Shown here: piece by piece, positions 22,811 through 31,113 of the stretch
How the letters are laid out: each line of letters opens with the position of its first letter
Position numbering within the stretch: position 1 is the stretch's first letter
Source: JBDTMC01 sp039934475
Lineage (GTDB): Bacteria; Acidobacteriota; Terriglobia; Bryobacterales; Bryobacteraceae
Length of the DNA stretch: 31,505 nucleotides
Direction of reading: 5' to 3'
Assembly: GCA_039934475.1 (NCBI GenBank)
Contig: JBDTMC010000025.1
Coordinates: 1-31,505, forward strand
The notes under the pieces: model-generated
Told to the model about the DNA's origin: nothing
The model's database searches: none
Seen by the model: only the letters and a program-made list of their open reading frames with translations
Made by a program: the position numbers and the translations under genes

Positions 22811-23026
22811 TCAATCCTTTTCCAACAACCTGACGATCCGTCCCCGTTTTCTATCGTGCGGCGACAGCTCAACCAAAACTCGATCCTTGGGACGCAGCCG
22901 GACGAAGTTTGCTACCTTCGCCGGCGCGGCATGCGCCACAACCTGCTCGCGGCTCGCCAGTTCCACTCGATACGCCGCGTTCGGCAGAAGCTCCAAAACC
23001 GTCGCCTCCACCGGTTCCACCGTCAT
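22811..23026 (-). CDS. infA: Translation initiation factor IF-1
   Basis: A 71-residue OB-fold protein in the standard infA position between map and rpmJ. TVLELLPNAAYRVELASREQVVAH and VRLRPKDRVLVELSPHDRKRGRI match IF-1, which occupies the 30S A site during initiation. It is a divergent version: the central segment HAAPAKVANFVRL replaces the usual HISGKMRMNYIRI, and the end is VRLLEKD instead of the common YRYK type. It lies seven bases after the map stop. Length and context make the assignment safe; whether a second infA exists elsewhere is not visible. Confidence 0.9.
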   Translation of the reverse strand: MTVEPVEATVLELLPNAAYRVELASREQVVAHAAPAKVANFVRLRPKDRVLVELSPHDRKRGRIVRLLEKD

Positions 23027-23033
23027 AACTCGT

Positions 23034-23804
23034 TTACGGCCTGGTCAGCACCCAGGGTCCGTTGGCCGTCACCGCGACGCAGTGTTCAAAGTGCGCCGAA
23101 TACGACCCGTCTTTCGAAACCGCGGTCCACTTATCGGGCATCAGCCGGGCGTCCGGTTTCCCGGCATTCACCATCGGCTCAATCGCCAGGACCATTCCCT
23201 CTTTCAACCGCGGGTTTTCATTCTTGCGGTCGATATAGTTGGGAACCTGCGGCTCCTCATGGAGCTTTGTGCCAATTCCGTGGCCCACATACTCCCGCAC
23301 GATAGAGAAACCGTTGCCAACCACGTAGTTCTCGACCGTGCCGCAAATGTCGAACAGCCGGTTACCAGCCCGAACCTTGTCGATGGCCAGTTCCAGGGAA
23401 TCCTGCGTCACCTTCAGCAGTTTCTGCACTGCTTCGGGGATCTCACCTACCGGAACCGTCACCGCCGAATCGCCAAAATATCCGTTCAATTCCACACCGG
23501 TGTCGATGGACACGATGTCGCCCTTCTTCAATACCCGCTTCGGGGAGGGCATCCCATGAACAATCTCTTCGTTCACCGACGTACACAGCACATACGGGTA
23601 TTTCGATCCCGCCGCCGGAACGTAATAACCCTTAAAAGCCGGCCGGGCACCCGCATCGCGGATCATCCCTTCTGCCACAGCTTCCAGATCCTGGGTGGTA
23701 ACGCCTTCTTCCACCATCCCCTTCAGCTTCTGGAGGATCGCATACACCAGCAACCCGCTGGTGCGCATTTTCTCCATTTCAACGGCGTTCTTCCGGATAA
23801 TCAT
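23034..23804 (-). CDS. map: Methionine aminopeptidase, type I
   Basis: A 256-residue type I enzyme that removes the initiator methionine from new proteins. The five metal ligands are all visible: Asp101 and Asp112 (SIDTGVELNGYFGDSAVTV), His175 (YVGHGIGTKLHEEP), Glu209 (LAIEPMV) and Glu240 (SAHFEHCV). HGMPSPKRVLKKGDIV precedes the first pair. The ATG at 23804 forms an ATGA overlap with the adk stop and gives the family's MIIRKNAVEMEKMR start; a frame extension to 23828 would lie inside adk. Coupled translation with adk is likely. Confidence 0.95.
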   Translation of the reverse strand: MIIRKNAVEMEKMRTSGLLVYAILQKLKGMVEEGVTTQDLEAVAEGMIRDAGARPAFKGYYVPAAGSKYPYVLCTSVNEEIVHGMPSPKRVLKKGDIVSIDTGVELNGYFGDSAVTVPVGEIPEAVQKLLKVTQDSLELAIDKVRAGNRLFDICGTVENYVVGNGFSIVREYVGHGIGTKLHEEPQVPNYIDRKNENPRLKEGMVLAIEPMVNAGKPDARLMPDKWTAVSKDGSYSAHFEHCVAVTANGPWVLTRP

Positions 23805-24556
23805 CGTCCGATCCGAATCAACTCGCAAATCCGATGCACAATCACAGCCGGCGGATCGTCACTCGCATCCACCGTATAGAAGGCATGCCCGGAGGCGGCA
23901 AAATGCTCCAACACCGGGCGTGTCTGCCGCTCATAGGCTTCCAGGCGCTCCCGGATTACCTCTTCGCGATCATCGTCGCGAATCACCAGCGCCGAACCAT
24001 CCAGGTCACACACATTCTCAACCTGGGGCGGCTGCGAAGTCAGGCTGTACAGCGTGCCACAAACAGGGCACTGCCGCCGGCCCGTAAGGCGGGCAATAAT
24101 CTTATTGTAATCCACTTGCAGGTGAATCACCACTTGCCCGTAACCGCGCCGCTCTAGCAGGTCTTCCATCTGGCCCGCTTGCTGGATCGTCCGCGGGTAA
24201 CCGTCTAAAATAAAGCCCCGCTCGCAATCCGGCCGGCTGATCCTTTGTTCCACCAGCTGGTTGGCCAGTTCGTCGGAGACCAGTTTTCCCGCGTGCATTA
24301 ACTCTTTCACCCTCAGGCCAATCTCATCACCGGCCTGGATGTGATCCCGCAGCATGTCTCCGGTTGAGATATGGGGAACCCGCAAGCACTCGCGGAGGAG
24401 TTTGGCCTGCGTTCCTTTTCCCGATCCCGGAGGTCCGAACAACACGAGAGCGACCCGGCTCCCGCCTTCTGTCTGTGGCGAGGTAGAGATAATATCGTAC
24501 CCGTTACGTGCTGCGCCGGCCGCGGACTCGTCCGGCCCGCGGAGTAAAGCCTTCAT
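23801..24556 (-). CDS. adk: Adenylate kinase (zinc-LID long form)
   Basis: Interconverts AMP, ADP and ATP. The P-loop is VLFGPPGSGKGTQAKLL, followed by HISTGDMLRD, GFILDGYPRT in the core and DDREEVIRERLEAYERQT near the end. The long LID carries a zinc site of type Cys-x2-Cys ... Cys-x2-Asp (QCPVCGTLYSL, VENVCDLDG). The start is uncertain. The only ATG (24556) adds about 34 residues before the P-loop strand and overlaps the secY end by 53 bases. A GTG at 24445 would begin at MLFGPPG, which seems slightly too short. The longer form is reported. Coordinates of the stop are firm. Confidence 0.9.
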   Translation of the reverse strand: MKALLRGPDESAAGAARNGYDIISTSPQTEGGSRVALVLFGPPGSGKGTQAKLLRECLRVPHISTGDMLRDHIQAGDEIGLRVKELMHAGKLVSDELANQLVEQRISRPDCERGFILDGYPRTIQQAGQMEDLLERRGYGQVVIHLQVDYNKIIARLTGRRQCPVCGTLYSLTSQPPQVENVCDLDGSALVIRDDDREEVIRERLEAYERQTRPVLEHFAASGHAFYTVDASDDPPAVIVHRICELIRIGR

Positions 24557-25910
24557 AATGGCGCATAATCAACTGCGCCTCCACCTGATTCACCGTATCC
24601 ATGGCCACGCCAACCACGATCAGCAGCGAGGTGCCGCCGAAGTAGAAGTTGACGCCGCCAAGCCCATCCAGAAGCCAGCGTGGGAAATACGTATCGATAA
24701 AGTTGCCCAGCATGGCCGGCGGCAGGTGCTGCAGCTTGACGCCGGAAATCATGATCTCGGGGAGCAGGCTGAGTACCGCGAGGTACAAGCCGCCGACCAC
24801 TGTGATCTTGGTCAGAATCTTGTTCATGTACTCGGCGGTGTTCTTACCAGGGCGAATCCCCGGAATAAACCCACCGTACTTGCGCATGTTGTCGGCCGCT
24901 TCGTTCGGATTGAAGATGATCGACACGTAGAAGAAGCAGAAGAAGACGATGCCCACTACGTAGAGGATCATGTACAGCGGCTCGCCATGATTGATCGAGC
25001 GCAGGAACCCCGAGAAGAACGCATTGTCCCGAATAAACGGAACTTGCATGAAGGTCTGCGGGAAGGTAAGCAGGGACTGGGCGAAGATAACCGGGATCAC
25101 GCCACCGGCGTTCACCTTCAACGGAAGGTGCGTCTGCTGTCCGCCCATCATGCGGCGCCCTACAATCCGCTTCGCATACTGCACCGGGATGCGTCGTTCG
25201 CCGCGCTCCACTAAAACCACAAACGCTACGACGCCCATCATCAGCGCGATGATGATGATCATCTGCAGCGGATTCCAGGTGCGCGTCACAAACACGTTGT
25301 TGTAAATCGAAATCGCCGCGTTCGGCAAGCCCACCACGATGCCGGTGAAGATGATGAGCGACATCCCGTTTCCGATACCGCGCTCCGTGATCTGTTCACC
25401 CAACCACATGATGAAGGCTGTTCCAGTAGTCAGGCTGAGAATGGTCAGCAGGATAAAGCCGGGACCGGGGTTCAACACGAAATGCGCTTCCGCATTCTGC
25501 AGGGCGAAGGCGATGAAGAAAGACTGCATGATCGCCAAACCCACAGTCAGGTACCGTGTCCACTGGGTGATCTTGCGCCGTCCGAGTTCCCCTTCCTTCT
25601 GTAGCTTCTCGAGCGTCGGCACCACCACCGTCAACAATTGCAGGACGATGGACGCCGTGATGTACGGCATGATACCGAGCGCGAAAATGGTCAGCCGGCG
25701 GAAGGTGCCGCCAGTGAACAAATCGATGAAACCGAAGAAAGTGCCTTGATTCGCCTGGAAGAACTCTTCCAGACGATGGAAGTCGATGCCCGGGGTCGGA
25801 ATATGACCACCCAGACGGTAGACTGCCAGAAGGGCCAGCGTGAACAGGACTCGGTTGCGAAGATCCGGAACCCGGAACACATTCGCAATGGCATCGAAGA
25901 ACTTCGACAT
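24504..25910 (-). CDS. secY: Preprotein translocase subunit SecY
   Basis: The 468-residue channel-forming subunit of the Sec translocon. It begins with FRVPDLRNRVLFTLALLAVYRLGGHIPTPG (TM1 region), continues with a plug segment, ALGIMPYITASIVLQLL (TM2), WTRYLTVGLAIMQSF (TM3), GIGNGMSLIIFTGIV (TM4-5 loop), and ends with VAMDTVNQVEAQLIMRHYEGF, the conserved cytosolic end. About ten membrane segments can be counted. It lies 36 bases after rplO, and its 3' end may overlap adk. Confidence 0.97.
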   Translation of the reverse strand: MSKFFDAIANVFRVPDLRNRVLFTLALLAVYRLGGHIPTPGIDFHRLEEFFQANQGTFFGFIDLFTGGTFRRLTIFALGIMPYITASIVLQLLTVVVPTLEKLQKEGELGRRKITQWTRYLTVGLAIMQSFFIAFALQNAEAHFVLNPGPGFILLTILSLTTGTAFIMWLGEQITERGIGNGMSLIIFTGIVVGLPNAAISIYNNVFVTRTWNPLQMIIIIALMMGVVAFVVLVERGERRIPVQYAKRIVGRRMMGGQQTHLPLKVNAGGVIPVIFAQSLLTFPQTFMQVPFIRDNAFFSGFLRSINHGEPLYMILYVVGIVFFCFFYVSIIFNPNEAADNMRKYGGFIPGIRPGKNTAEYMNKILTKITVVGGLYLAVLSLLPEIMISGVKLQHLPPAMLGNFIDTYFPRWLLDGLGGVNFYFGGTSLLIVVGVAMDTVNQVEAQLIMRHYEGFTPRAGRVRGRRST

Positions 25911-25946
25911 GGTTTCGCTATCGCTCCGCTATTACTGCGCTCTGAG

Positions 25947-26435
25947 CTACTTGGCCTTCCGCGGCGGGGGAGCGACCTTCGGCTTCCGTACCACCGGAGG
26001 AATCACTTCGGCCGTACCACCGGCCTTCTGAATCTTCTCCATCGCGGTCTTGGAGAACAAATGAGCTGTGACGGTGATCTTACGATTTAGTTCCCCGGTT
26101 CCGAGGATCTTCAGACCGTCCTGCACCTTCTTGATCACGCCTAGTTCGAGGAGCCGCGCCACATCAAAGGTATCGCCTTCGAGTTGCTCAAGGGTGTCCA
26201 CATTTACGATGGCGTATTCCTTCTTGAAGATATTGGTGAAACCGCGCTTCGGCAGACGGCGATGGAGCGGCATCTGGCCGCCTTCAAAGCCGCGCATGAG
26301 ACTGTAGCCGCTGATGGACTTGGCGCCCTTAGCGCCGCGACCGGCGAACTTGCCGCGGCCGCTGCCCATACCTTGACCAATGCGGCGCTTCTTTTTGACC
26401 TGGCCCTTTGGGGGCCGGATATTACTGAGATTCAT
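25947..26435 (-). CDS. rplO: 50S ribosomal protein L15
   Basis: A 162-residue L15. The Gly/Lys/Arg-rich N-terminal extension (VKKKRRIGQGMGSGRGKFAG, then GRGAKG) reaches into 23S rRNA. GFEGGQMPLHRRLPKRGF is the family core and the globular domain carries TAHLFSKTAMEKIQKAGGTA. The tail is Lys/Pro-rich (VVRKPKVAPPPRKAK), a little longer than in E. coli. The ATG lies one base after the rpmD stop. Confidence 0.95.
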   Translation of the reverse strand: MNLSNIRPPKGQVKKKRRIGQGMGSGRGKFAGRGAKGAKSISGYSLMRGFEGGQMPLHRRLPKRGFTNIFKKEYAIVNVDTLEQLEGDTFDVARLLELGVIKKVQDGLKILGTGELNRKITVTAHLFSKTAMEKIQKAGGTAEVIPPVVRKPKVAPPPRKAK

Positions 26436-26436
26436 A

Positions 26437-26619
26437 CTATTCCACCACCTTCAACAGATGAGGAACCTTCTTCACCATCCCGCGGAATCCGGGGGTGTCG
26501 GGCTTCTCCACTACCGAATTGATTTTCTTCAGACCGAGAGCCTTGACGATCTCTTTGTGCTTGGCGGGCGTGCAGATCGGGCTGCGGTATAACGTAATTT
26601 TGATTGTGCCTTCTGCCAT
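26437..26619 (-). CDS. rpmD: 50S ribosomal protein L30
   Basis: A 60-residue L30 with the normal short alpha-beta fold: IKITLYRSPICTPAKHKEIV, LGLKKINSVVEKPDTP and GMVKKVPHLLKVVE. The second motif binds 23S rRNA near helix 38-39. It lies 12 bases after rpsE and one base before rplO. Presence of L30 excludes the lineages that have lost this gene. Confidence 0.94.
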   Translation of the reverse strand: MAEGTIKITLYRSPICTPAKHKEIVKALGLKKINSVVEKPDTPGFRGMVKKVPHLLKVVE

Positions 26620-26631
26620 GTGAGTTGCGGG

Positions 26632-27168
26632 CTATTTCGCCTGCTTCCTTTCCGGCGAGACCCGTTCCAGCGGCAGGCCACGCATGTCGGCCACTGCCTG
26701 CTTGTCGCGGAGTTGCACCAGCGCGTCGATAGTCGCCTTCACCACGTTGTGCGGGTTGTGCGAACCAAGCGACTTTGTGAGAACGTTTGAAATGCCAACC
26801 GCCTGGATGACCGCGCGCACCGGACCACCGGCGATCACGCCGGTACCGGCAGGAGCCGGCTTCAGCAGCACCTGGCCGGCGCCGAACCGTCCTAACACCG
26901 GGTGCGAAATGGTGGTCTCGAGAACGTTGATCTTCTTCAGATTCTTCTTCGCGCTCTCAATGCCCTTCTTGATGGCCGCCGGGACTTCTTTTGCCTTCCC
27001 CGTGCCGTAGCCCACCATCCTAGCGCTCGGATCGCCAACCACAACCAACGCCGAGAAGCTGAGATTCTTTCCGCCCTTCACCACCTTGGTGACGCGGTTG
27101 ATGGATACGACCTGCTCCTTGAGGTTGAGGTTATTCGAGTCGATCCGCTTGACAGGTGCAGTTGCCAT
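26632..27168 (-). CDS. rpsE: 30S ribosomal protein S5
   Basis: A 178-residue S5, at the mRNA entry side of the 30S subunit and important for accuracy. VVSINRVTKVVKGGKNLSFSALVVVGD is the double-stranded RNA-binding domain and GYGTGKAKEVPAAIKKGIESA its second half. The ribosomal S5 fold continues with PAPAGTGVIAGGPVRAVIQ and KSLGSHNPHNVVKATI. No odd substitutions stand out. It follows rplR by three bases. Confidence 0.96.
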   Translation of the reverse strand: MATAPVKRIDSNNLNLKEQVVSINRVTKVVKGGKNLSFSALVVVGDPSARMVGYGTGKAKEVPAAIKKGIESAKKNLKKINVLETTISHPVLGRFGAGQVLLKPAPAGTGVIAGGPVRAVIQAVGISNVLTKSLGSHNPHNVVKATIDALVQLRDKQAVADMRGLPLERVSPERKQAK

Positions 27169-27171
27169 GAA

Positions 27172-27531
27172 CTAGAACTCCAATCCCGCTTCGCGCGCCG
27201 CGTCGGCCAGCGCCTTGATCCGGCCATGATAAAGATACCCGCCGCGATCGAAAACAACCAACTTCACGCCGGCCTGGGTCGCACGATCGGCAATCAGCTT
27301 GCCAACGGATTTGGCGCCCCCGAGGTTGCCGCCGCCGCCCGGTCCGCTCTTCTCGTTGGACGAGGCAGCCGCCAGTGTGCGGCCGTTGCGGTCGTCGATA
27401 ACTTGCGCGTAGATGTGCTTCAGACTGCGGAACACCGCCAGGCGCGGCCGCTCGGGCGAACCCTTCACCTTGCGCCGGATCCGCGTGTGCACGCGGACGC
27501 GAATAACATCCTTTGAAGTCTTTCCAATCAT
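27172..27531 (-). CDS. rplR: 50S ribosomal protein L18
   Basis: A 119-residue L18, which binds 5S rRNA with L5. RVHTRIRRKVKGSPERPRLAVFRS and KHIYAQVIDDRNGRTLAAAS are diagnostic, and FDRGGYLYHGRIKALADAAREAGLEF is the conserved end. A Gly-rich insert (GPGGGGNLGGAKS) lies in the middle. The Shine-Dalgarno GGAGG is formed by the last codons of rplF, whose stop is two bases upstream. Confidence 0.95.
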   Translation of the reverse strand: MIGKTSKDVIRVRVHTRIRRKVKGSPERPRLAVFRSLKHIYAQVIDDRNGRTLAAASSNEKSGPGGGGNLGGAKSVGKLIADRATQAGVKLVVFDRGGYLYHGRIKALADAAREAGLEF

Positions 27532-27533
27532 GA

Positions 27534-28070
27534 TTACTTACCTCCGGCGCCGGTCTTGCCGACCTTCTTGCGCAGAGCCTCACCCGTATAACGGACGCCC
27601 TTGTTCTTGTAGGGATCCGGCGGACGCAGTCCGCGCATCTTCGCAGCCACCTGGCCAAGAATCTGCTTATCGGCTCCGGTGAGGACAAGGTGCGTGTTCT
27701 TATCGATCTTGCACTCCACACCCGCAGGCAGCATGAACTCGATGGGGTGCGAATAGCCGAGCACAAACGTCACGATGTTGCCCTTGGCTTCGGCACGATA
27801 CCCGATACCGACGATGTCAAGCTCACGGGTAAATCCCGTGGAGACACCCTGGACGGCATTGGCTGTCAGTGCGCGTGTCAGTCCATGCAGGGCAGCGTAC
27901 TTGTCGTCGGCGCGCTGCAGTTCCAGAATCCCGGCGTTCTCCGTGATCGTGATCCCGTGAGGCAGGGGCACCGTCTGCTTGCCCTTCGGTCCCTCCACGA
28001 GGATCTCGCTGCCGACATGGATCTTGACGCCTTTCGGCAGCGGAATTGGCTTTTTTCCTACTCTCGACAT
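27534..28070 (-). CDS. rplF: 50S ribosomal protein L6
   Basis: A 178-residue L6 with two repeated domains, near the sarcin-ricin loop. SRVGKKPIPLPKGVKI is the family start, so the ATG at 28070 is used; a 16-residue extension to 28118 would run into rpsH. FVLGYSHPIEFMLPAGVECKID links the two halves and GLRPPDPYKNKGVRYTGEALRKKVGKTGA is the conserved end. It follows rpsH by 16 bases. Confidence 0.96.
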   Translation of the reverse strand: MSRVGKKPIPLPKGVKIHVGSEILVEGPKGKQTVPLPHGITITENAGILELQRADDKYAALHGLTRALTANAVQGVSTGFTRELDIVGIGYRAEAKGNIVTFVLGYSHPIEFMLPAGVECKIDKNTHLVLTGADKQILGQVAAKMRGLRPPDPYKNKGVRYTGEALRKKVGKTGAGGK

Positions 28071-28086
28071 GGCTAATTCTCTCCGC

Positions 28087-28485
28087 CTACCAAATCCGGC
28101 ACAGGACTTCGCCGCCAACGCCTTCTTTGCGCGCCGTCGACCCTGTCATGACGCCTCTCGGCGTGGTTACTATGTTGATACCGAGGCCGCCCAGCACCGG
28201 AGGAATCTCTTTGCTTCCGGCGTAGACGCGGCACCCGGGCCGGGACACGCGCTGGATCTCAGAGATCACGCTCACGTTGCCTGGCGTGTACTTCAGGTAC
28301 ACGCGGATATTCTTCAGGGAGCCTTCCTCCACCAACTTAAAGTTGGTGATGTAGCCCTCTTCCTTCAGAATCCGCGCGATGTCCATCTTCAGCTTCGAGG
28401 CCGGCACGTCAACCTTGGGATGCCGCGCAGCGATCGCATTGCGGATTCTCGTCAGCATGTCGGCTATTGGATCCGATGTCGTCAT
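28087..28485 (-). CDS. rpsH: 30S ribosomal protein S8
   Basis: A 132-residue S8, a primary 16S rRNA binder and, in E. coli, the translational repressor of the spc operon. SDPIADMLTRIRNAIAARH is the start, YLKYTPGNVSVISEIQRVSRPG the middle, and LGINIVTTPRGVMTGSTARK and VGGEVLCRIW the conserved rRNA-binding end. It lies 55 bases after rpsN, the largest gap in this part of the cluster; I saw no clear hairpin there. Confidence 0.96.
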   Translation of the reverse strand: MTTSDPIADMLTRIRNAIAARHPKVDVPASKLKMDIARILKEEGYITNFKLVEEGSLKNIRVYLKYTPGNVSVISEIQRVSRPGCRVYAGSKEIPPVLGGLGINIVTTPRGVMTGSTARKEGVGGEVLCRIW

Positions 28486-28540
28486 TCCTGCAATCCTTCT
28501 ACCCTGTGGATCTCTTCACCTAACGTCATCAAGCGGCTGC

Positions 28541-28768
28541 CTACCAGCTCGCCTTGATCACGCCCGGCACTTCCCCTGACAGCGCCAATTTCCGGAAACA
28601 GATCCGGCATAAATTAAACTTGCGAATATAGCCGCGGGGGCGGCCGCAACGCATACAGCGGTTCCGGTGACGCACGGCGGTTTTGGGCCGCTTGGTGCCG
28701 CTCTGCCGGTCTTCGCGCATCCGCTCGGCCAGCTTCAGGTCCTTAGCAATCTTTGCGGTGGTGGCCAT
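28541..28768 (-). CDS. rpsN: 30S ribosomal protein S14, zinc type with extended N-terminus
   Basis: A 75-residue S14 carrying the zinc motif CMRCGRPRGYIRKFNLCRIC and the conserved end GEVPGVIKASW. Zinc-type S14 proteins are usually about 61 residues; this one has extra residues before the motif, a charged helix (AKDLKLAERMREDRQSGTKR), so it is intermediate in length between the short zinc form and the long zinc-free form. The ATG at 28768 follows rplE by 33 bases. Confidence 0.94.
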   Translation of the reverse strand: MATTAKIAKDLKLAERMREDRQSGTKRPKTAVRHRNRCMRCGRPRGYIRKFNLCRICFRKLALSGEVPGVIKASW

Positions 28769-28801
28769 TCCGTATCTCCGTCCTTGTCGCTTGCCGCTGC
28801 C

Positions 28802-29344
28802 CTACTGGCGGAACGGCATCCCCAGAAATTTCAACAGCGCCAGCCCTTCCGCGTCGCTCTTCGCGGTTGTGGTGATGCAAATGTTCATGCCCTTGATCTT
28901 TTCTACTTTGTTGTAGTCGATCTCGGGAAACAGTAACTGATCTTTGATGCCGAGCGTGTAGTTGCCGCGGCCGTCAAAGGACTTGCCCGACACGCCGCGG
29001 AAATCGCGGACACGCGGCAAAGCCACATTCATCAGGCGGTCCAAAAATTCATACATGCGGTCGCCACGCAGCGTCACCATGCAGCCGATGGGCATTCCCT
29101 CGCGCAGCTTGAAAGCGGCGATCGATTTCTTGGCCTTCGTGATCACCGGCTTCTGGCCGGCGATGGCGCCCAATTCGTTCACCGCGCCGTCCATCAGCTT
29201 GGCGTTCTGCGTTGCTTCCCCGAGGCCAATGTTCAACGAGATCTTATCGACCCTCGGAACCGCCATCGGGTTGTTATATCCGAACTCCTTCTTCAGGGCC
29301 GGAATGACGTTCGTGTTGTAGTGCTCTCTCAGCCGTGCCTTCAT
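28802..29344 (-). CDS. rplE: 50S ribosomal protein L5
   Basis: A 180-residue L5, which binds 5S rRNA and contacts the P-site tRNA. FGYNNPMAVPRVDKISLNIGLGEA, KPVITKAKKSIAAFKLREGMPIG and FRGVSGKSFDGRGNYTLGIKDQL are the family blocks in order, ending AEGLALLKFLGMPFRQ. It lies five bases after rplX. The sequence is entirely ordinary for the family. Confidence 0.97.
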   Translation of the reverse strand: MKARLREHYNTNVIPALKKEFGYNNPMAVPRVDKISLNIGLGEATQNAKLMDGAVNELGAIAGQKPVITKAKKSIAAFKLREGMPIGCMVTLRGDRMYEFLDRLMNVALPRVRDFRGVSGKSFDGRGNYTLGIKDQLLFPEIDYNKVEKIKGMNICITTTAKSDAEGLALLKFLGMPFRQ

Positions 29345-29349
29345 GTTGA

Positions 29350-29733
29350 TCAGCCCTTCTTGTCCAACACCTCGCCGGTCTTGCGCGCGATGCGGACGCG
29401 GCGGGTTTTGCCGCCAACAGTCTCTACGCGATGTCCGATGCGGGTAGCGATACCGCCGGCCGTGAGAATCATCACGTTCGAAGCGTGTATGGTTCCTTCG
29501 CGCTCAGCGATGCCGCCCTTAATCTGCTTTGCCGGATTTGGCCGGGTGTGCTTCTTGGTCATCATCACGCCTTCCACTAACAGGCGGCCGGTTTCCCGGT
29601 TGACGTCGAGCACGCGTCCGGTTTTACCCTTGTCGCGGCCGGTGATGACCTTCACCATGTCGTTCTTCTTAATGTTGATCCGCTGCCGCTCTTTCGGCTC
29701 GGAGGTCTGCTTCTTCGTCGGAGGCTTCGCCAC
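29350..29733 (-). CDS. rplX: 50S ribosomal protein L24
   Basis: A 127-residue L24, an assembly initiator near the exit tunnel. The KOW motif is NDMVKVITGRDKGKTGRVL, followed by VEGVMMTKKHTRP and EGTIHASNVMIL. A 20-residue Lys/Pro-rich N-terminal extension (PPTKKQTSEPKERQ) and a basic tail make it longer than the usual 100-105 residues. The ATG shares its last base position with the rplN stop region, a one-base overlap. Confidence 0.95.
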   Translation of the reverse strand: MAKPPTKKQTSEPKERQRINIKKNDMVKVITGRDKGKTGRVLDVNRETGRLLVEGVMMTKKHTRPNPAKQIKGGIAEREGTIHASNVMILTAGGIATRIGHRVETVGGKTRRVRIARKTGEVLDKKG

Positions 29734-30101
29734 TAGATCACCTCCGGAGCTAGCGACACAATCTTCATGAATCGCTTGTCGCGCAGTTCGCGCGCCACCG
29801 GGCCAAACACACGTGTTCCCACGGGCTCGCCGACTTCGTTAATCAGCACGGCCGCATTGGAATCGAAGCGAATGTAGGTACCGTCCTTGCGGCGGGTTTC
29901 CTTGCGCATCCGCACGATCACACAGCGCACAACCTTGCCCTTTTTGATGCTTGAATCCGGCGCGGCTTCCTTCACCGCCGCCGTAACGACGTCGCCGAGG
30001 CCAGCCCGCAATCCGAGGTCGCCGCCGCGCGGCAAGATGCAAGACAGCTTGCGCGCGCCGCTGTTATCGGCCACCTCGAGCATCGTTCTCATTCCGATCA
30101 T
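29733..30101 (-). CDS. rplN: 50S ribosomal protein L14
   Basis: A 122-residue L14 at the subunit interface. MIGMRTMLEVADNSGARKLS, GDVVTAAVKEAAPDSSIKKG, VIVRMRKETRRKDGTYIRF and the final FMKIVSLAPEVI are characteristic. It follows rpsQ by 32 bases; an AGGAGAACG segment stands before the ATG and serves as the ribosome site. Confidence 0.97.
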   Translation of the reverse strand: MIGMRTMLEVADNSGARKLSCILPRGGDLGLRAGLGDVVTAAVKEAAPDSSIKKGKVVRCVIVRMRKETRRKDGTYIRFDSNAAVLINEVGEPVGTRVFGPVARELRDKRFMKIVSLAPEVI

Positions 30102-30133
30102 GACGTTCTCCTAAATTTCCCCAGCTCGCGGCC

Positions 30134-30448
30134 TTACTTTGTTTCCAGTACCGACTTTTCGACGGCTACAACCGAGGCAAGAGCGCTACGGCGAATCACT
30201 TCGCCCAGCATCCACCGCTTCAGCTTGCTCATCGGCCGGCACTCGACGATGCGAACCACGTCGCCAATGCGCGCAGTGTTCTCTTCGTCGTGTGCATAAA
30301 ACTTTTTCCGCTTGGTTACGATGCGCTTGTACAGCGGATGCGGAACTCGACGCGTCACCTGGACGACGATGGTCTTCTGCATCTTGGTCGACACGACTTC
30401 GCCGACCTTCTCGTTCTTATTAGCTTTTACTTCCGTCGCTTCGGCCAT
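30134..30448 (-). CDS. rpsQ: 30S ribosomal protein S17
   Basis: A 104-residue S17, an OB-fold primary 16S rRNA binder. VGEVVSTKMQKTIVVQVTR, HPLYKRIVTKRKKFYAHDE and GDVVRIVECRPMSKLKRW are diagnostic. The ATG at 30448 is chosen because AAGGA lies eight bases upstream and the protein then begins with MAEATEVKANKNEK; an in-frame extension to 30478 overlaps rpmC. The N- and C-terminal tails are a little longer than in E. coli (84 residues). Confidence 0.95.
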   Translation of the reverse strand: MAEATEVKANKNEKVGEVVSTKMQKTIVVQVTRRVPHPLYKRIVTKRKKFYAHDEENTARIGDVVRIVECRPMSKLKRWMLGEVIRRSALASVVAVEKSVLETK

Positions 30449-30452
30449 CGGC

Positions 30453-30662
30453 TTATTCCTTCCCCTTGGCGGCAGCAAGCTCGCGCTCGCGGAGGATGGT
30501 CATCATCCGCGCCCGGTCCTTCCGCAACTCGCGGAGTTTCTTTACACCGTCGGTTTGGCCCATAGACATCTGGAAGCGGAGGCGAAACGCCTGTTCCGTC
30601 ATCTCCTTGTCCTGATTCTTGAGCTCTTTCTCATCCAGCTCGCGTAGTTTCTGCGCCTTCAT
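30453..30662 (-). CDS. rpmC: 50S ribosomal protein L29
   Basis: A 69-residue two-helix L29 that docks at the exit tunnel and helps bind trigger factor and SRP. MKAQKLRELDEKELKNQDKE forms helix 1 and LRELRKDRARMMTILRERE helix 2; FRLRFQMSMGQ joins them, with the typical RFQ. It stands between rplP and rpsQ, the standard order. Confidence 0.94.
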   Translation of the reverse strand: MKAQKLRELDEKELKNQDKEMTEQAFRLRFQMSMGQTDGVKKLRELRKDRARMMTILRERELAAAKGKE

Positions 30663-30678
30663 TGCCTTAGTCCTTCTC

Positions 30679-31095
<417 letters not shown>

Positions 31096-31113
31096 GGCTT
31101 GCTATCTCCGTTC

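Noticed and set aside
22602..23879. 425-codon open frame opposite map, infA and rpmJ
   Set aside because: Covers four genes with firm motifs on the other strand; no protein features of its own.
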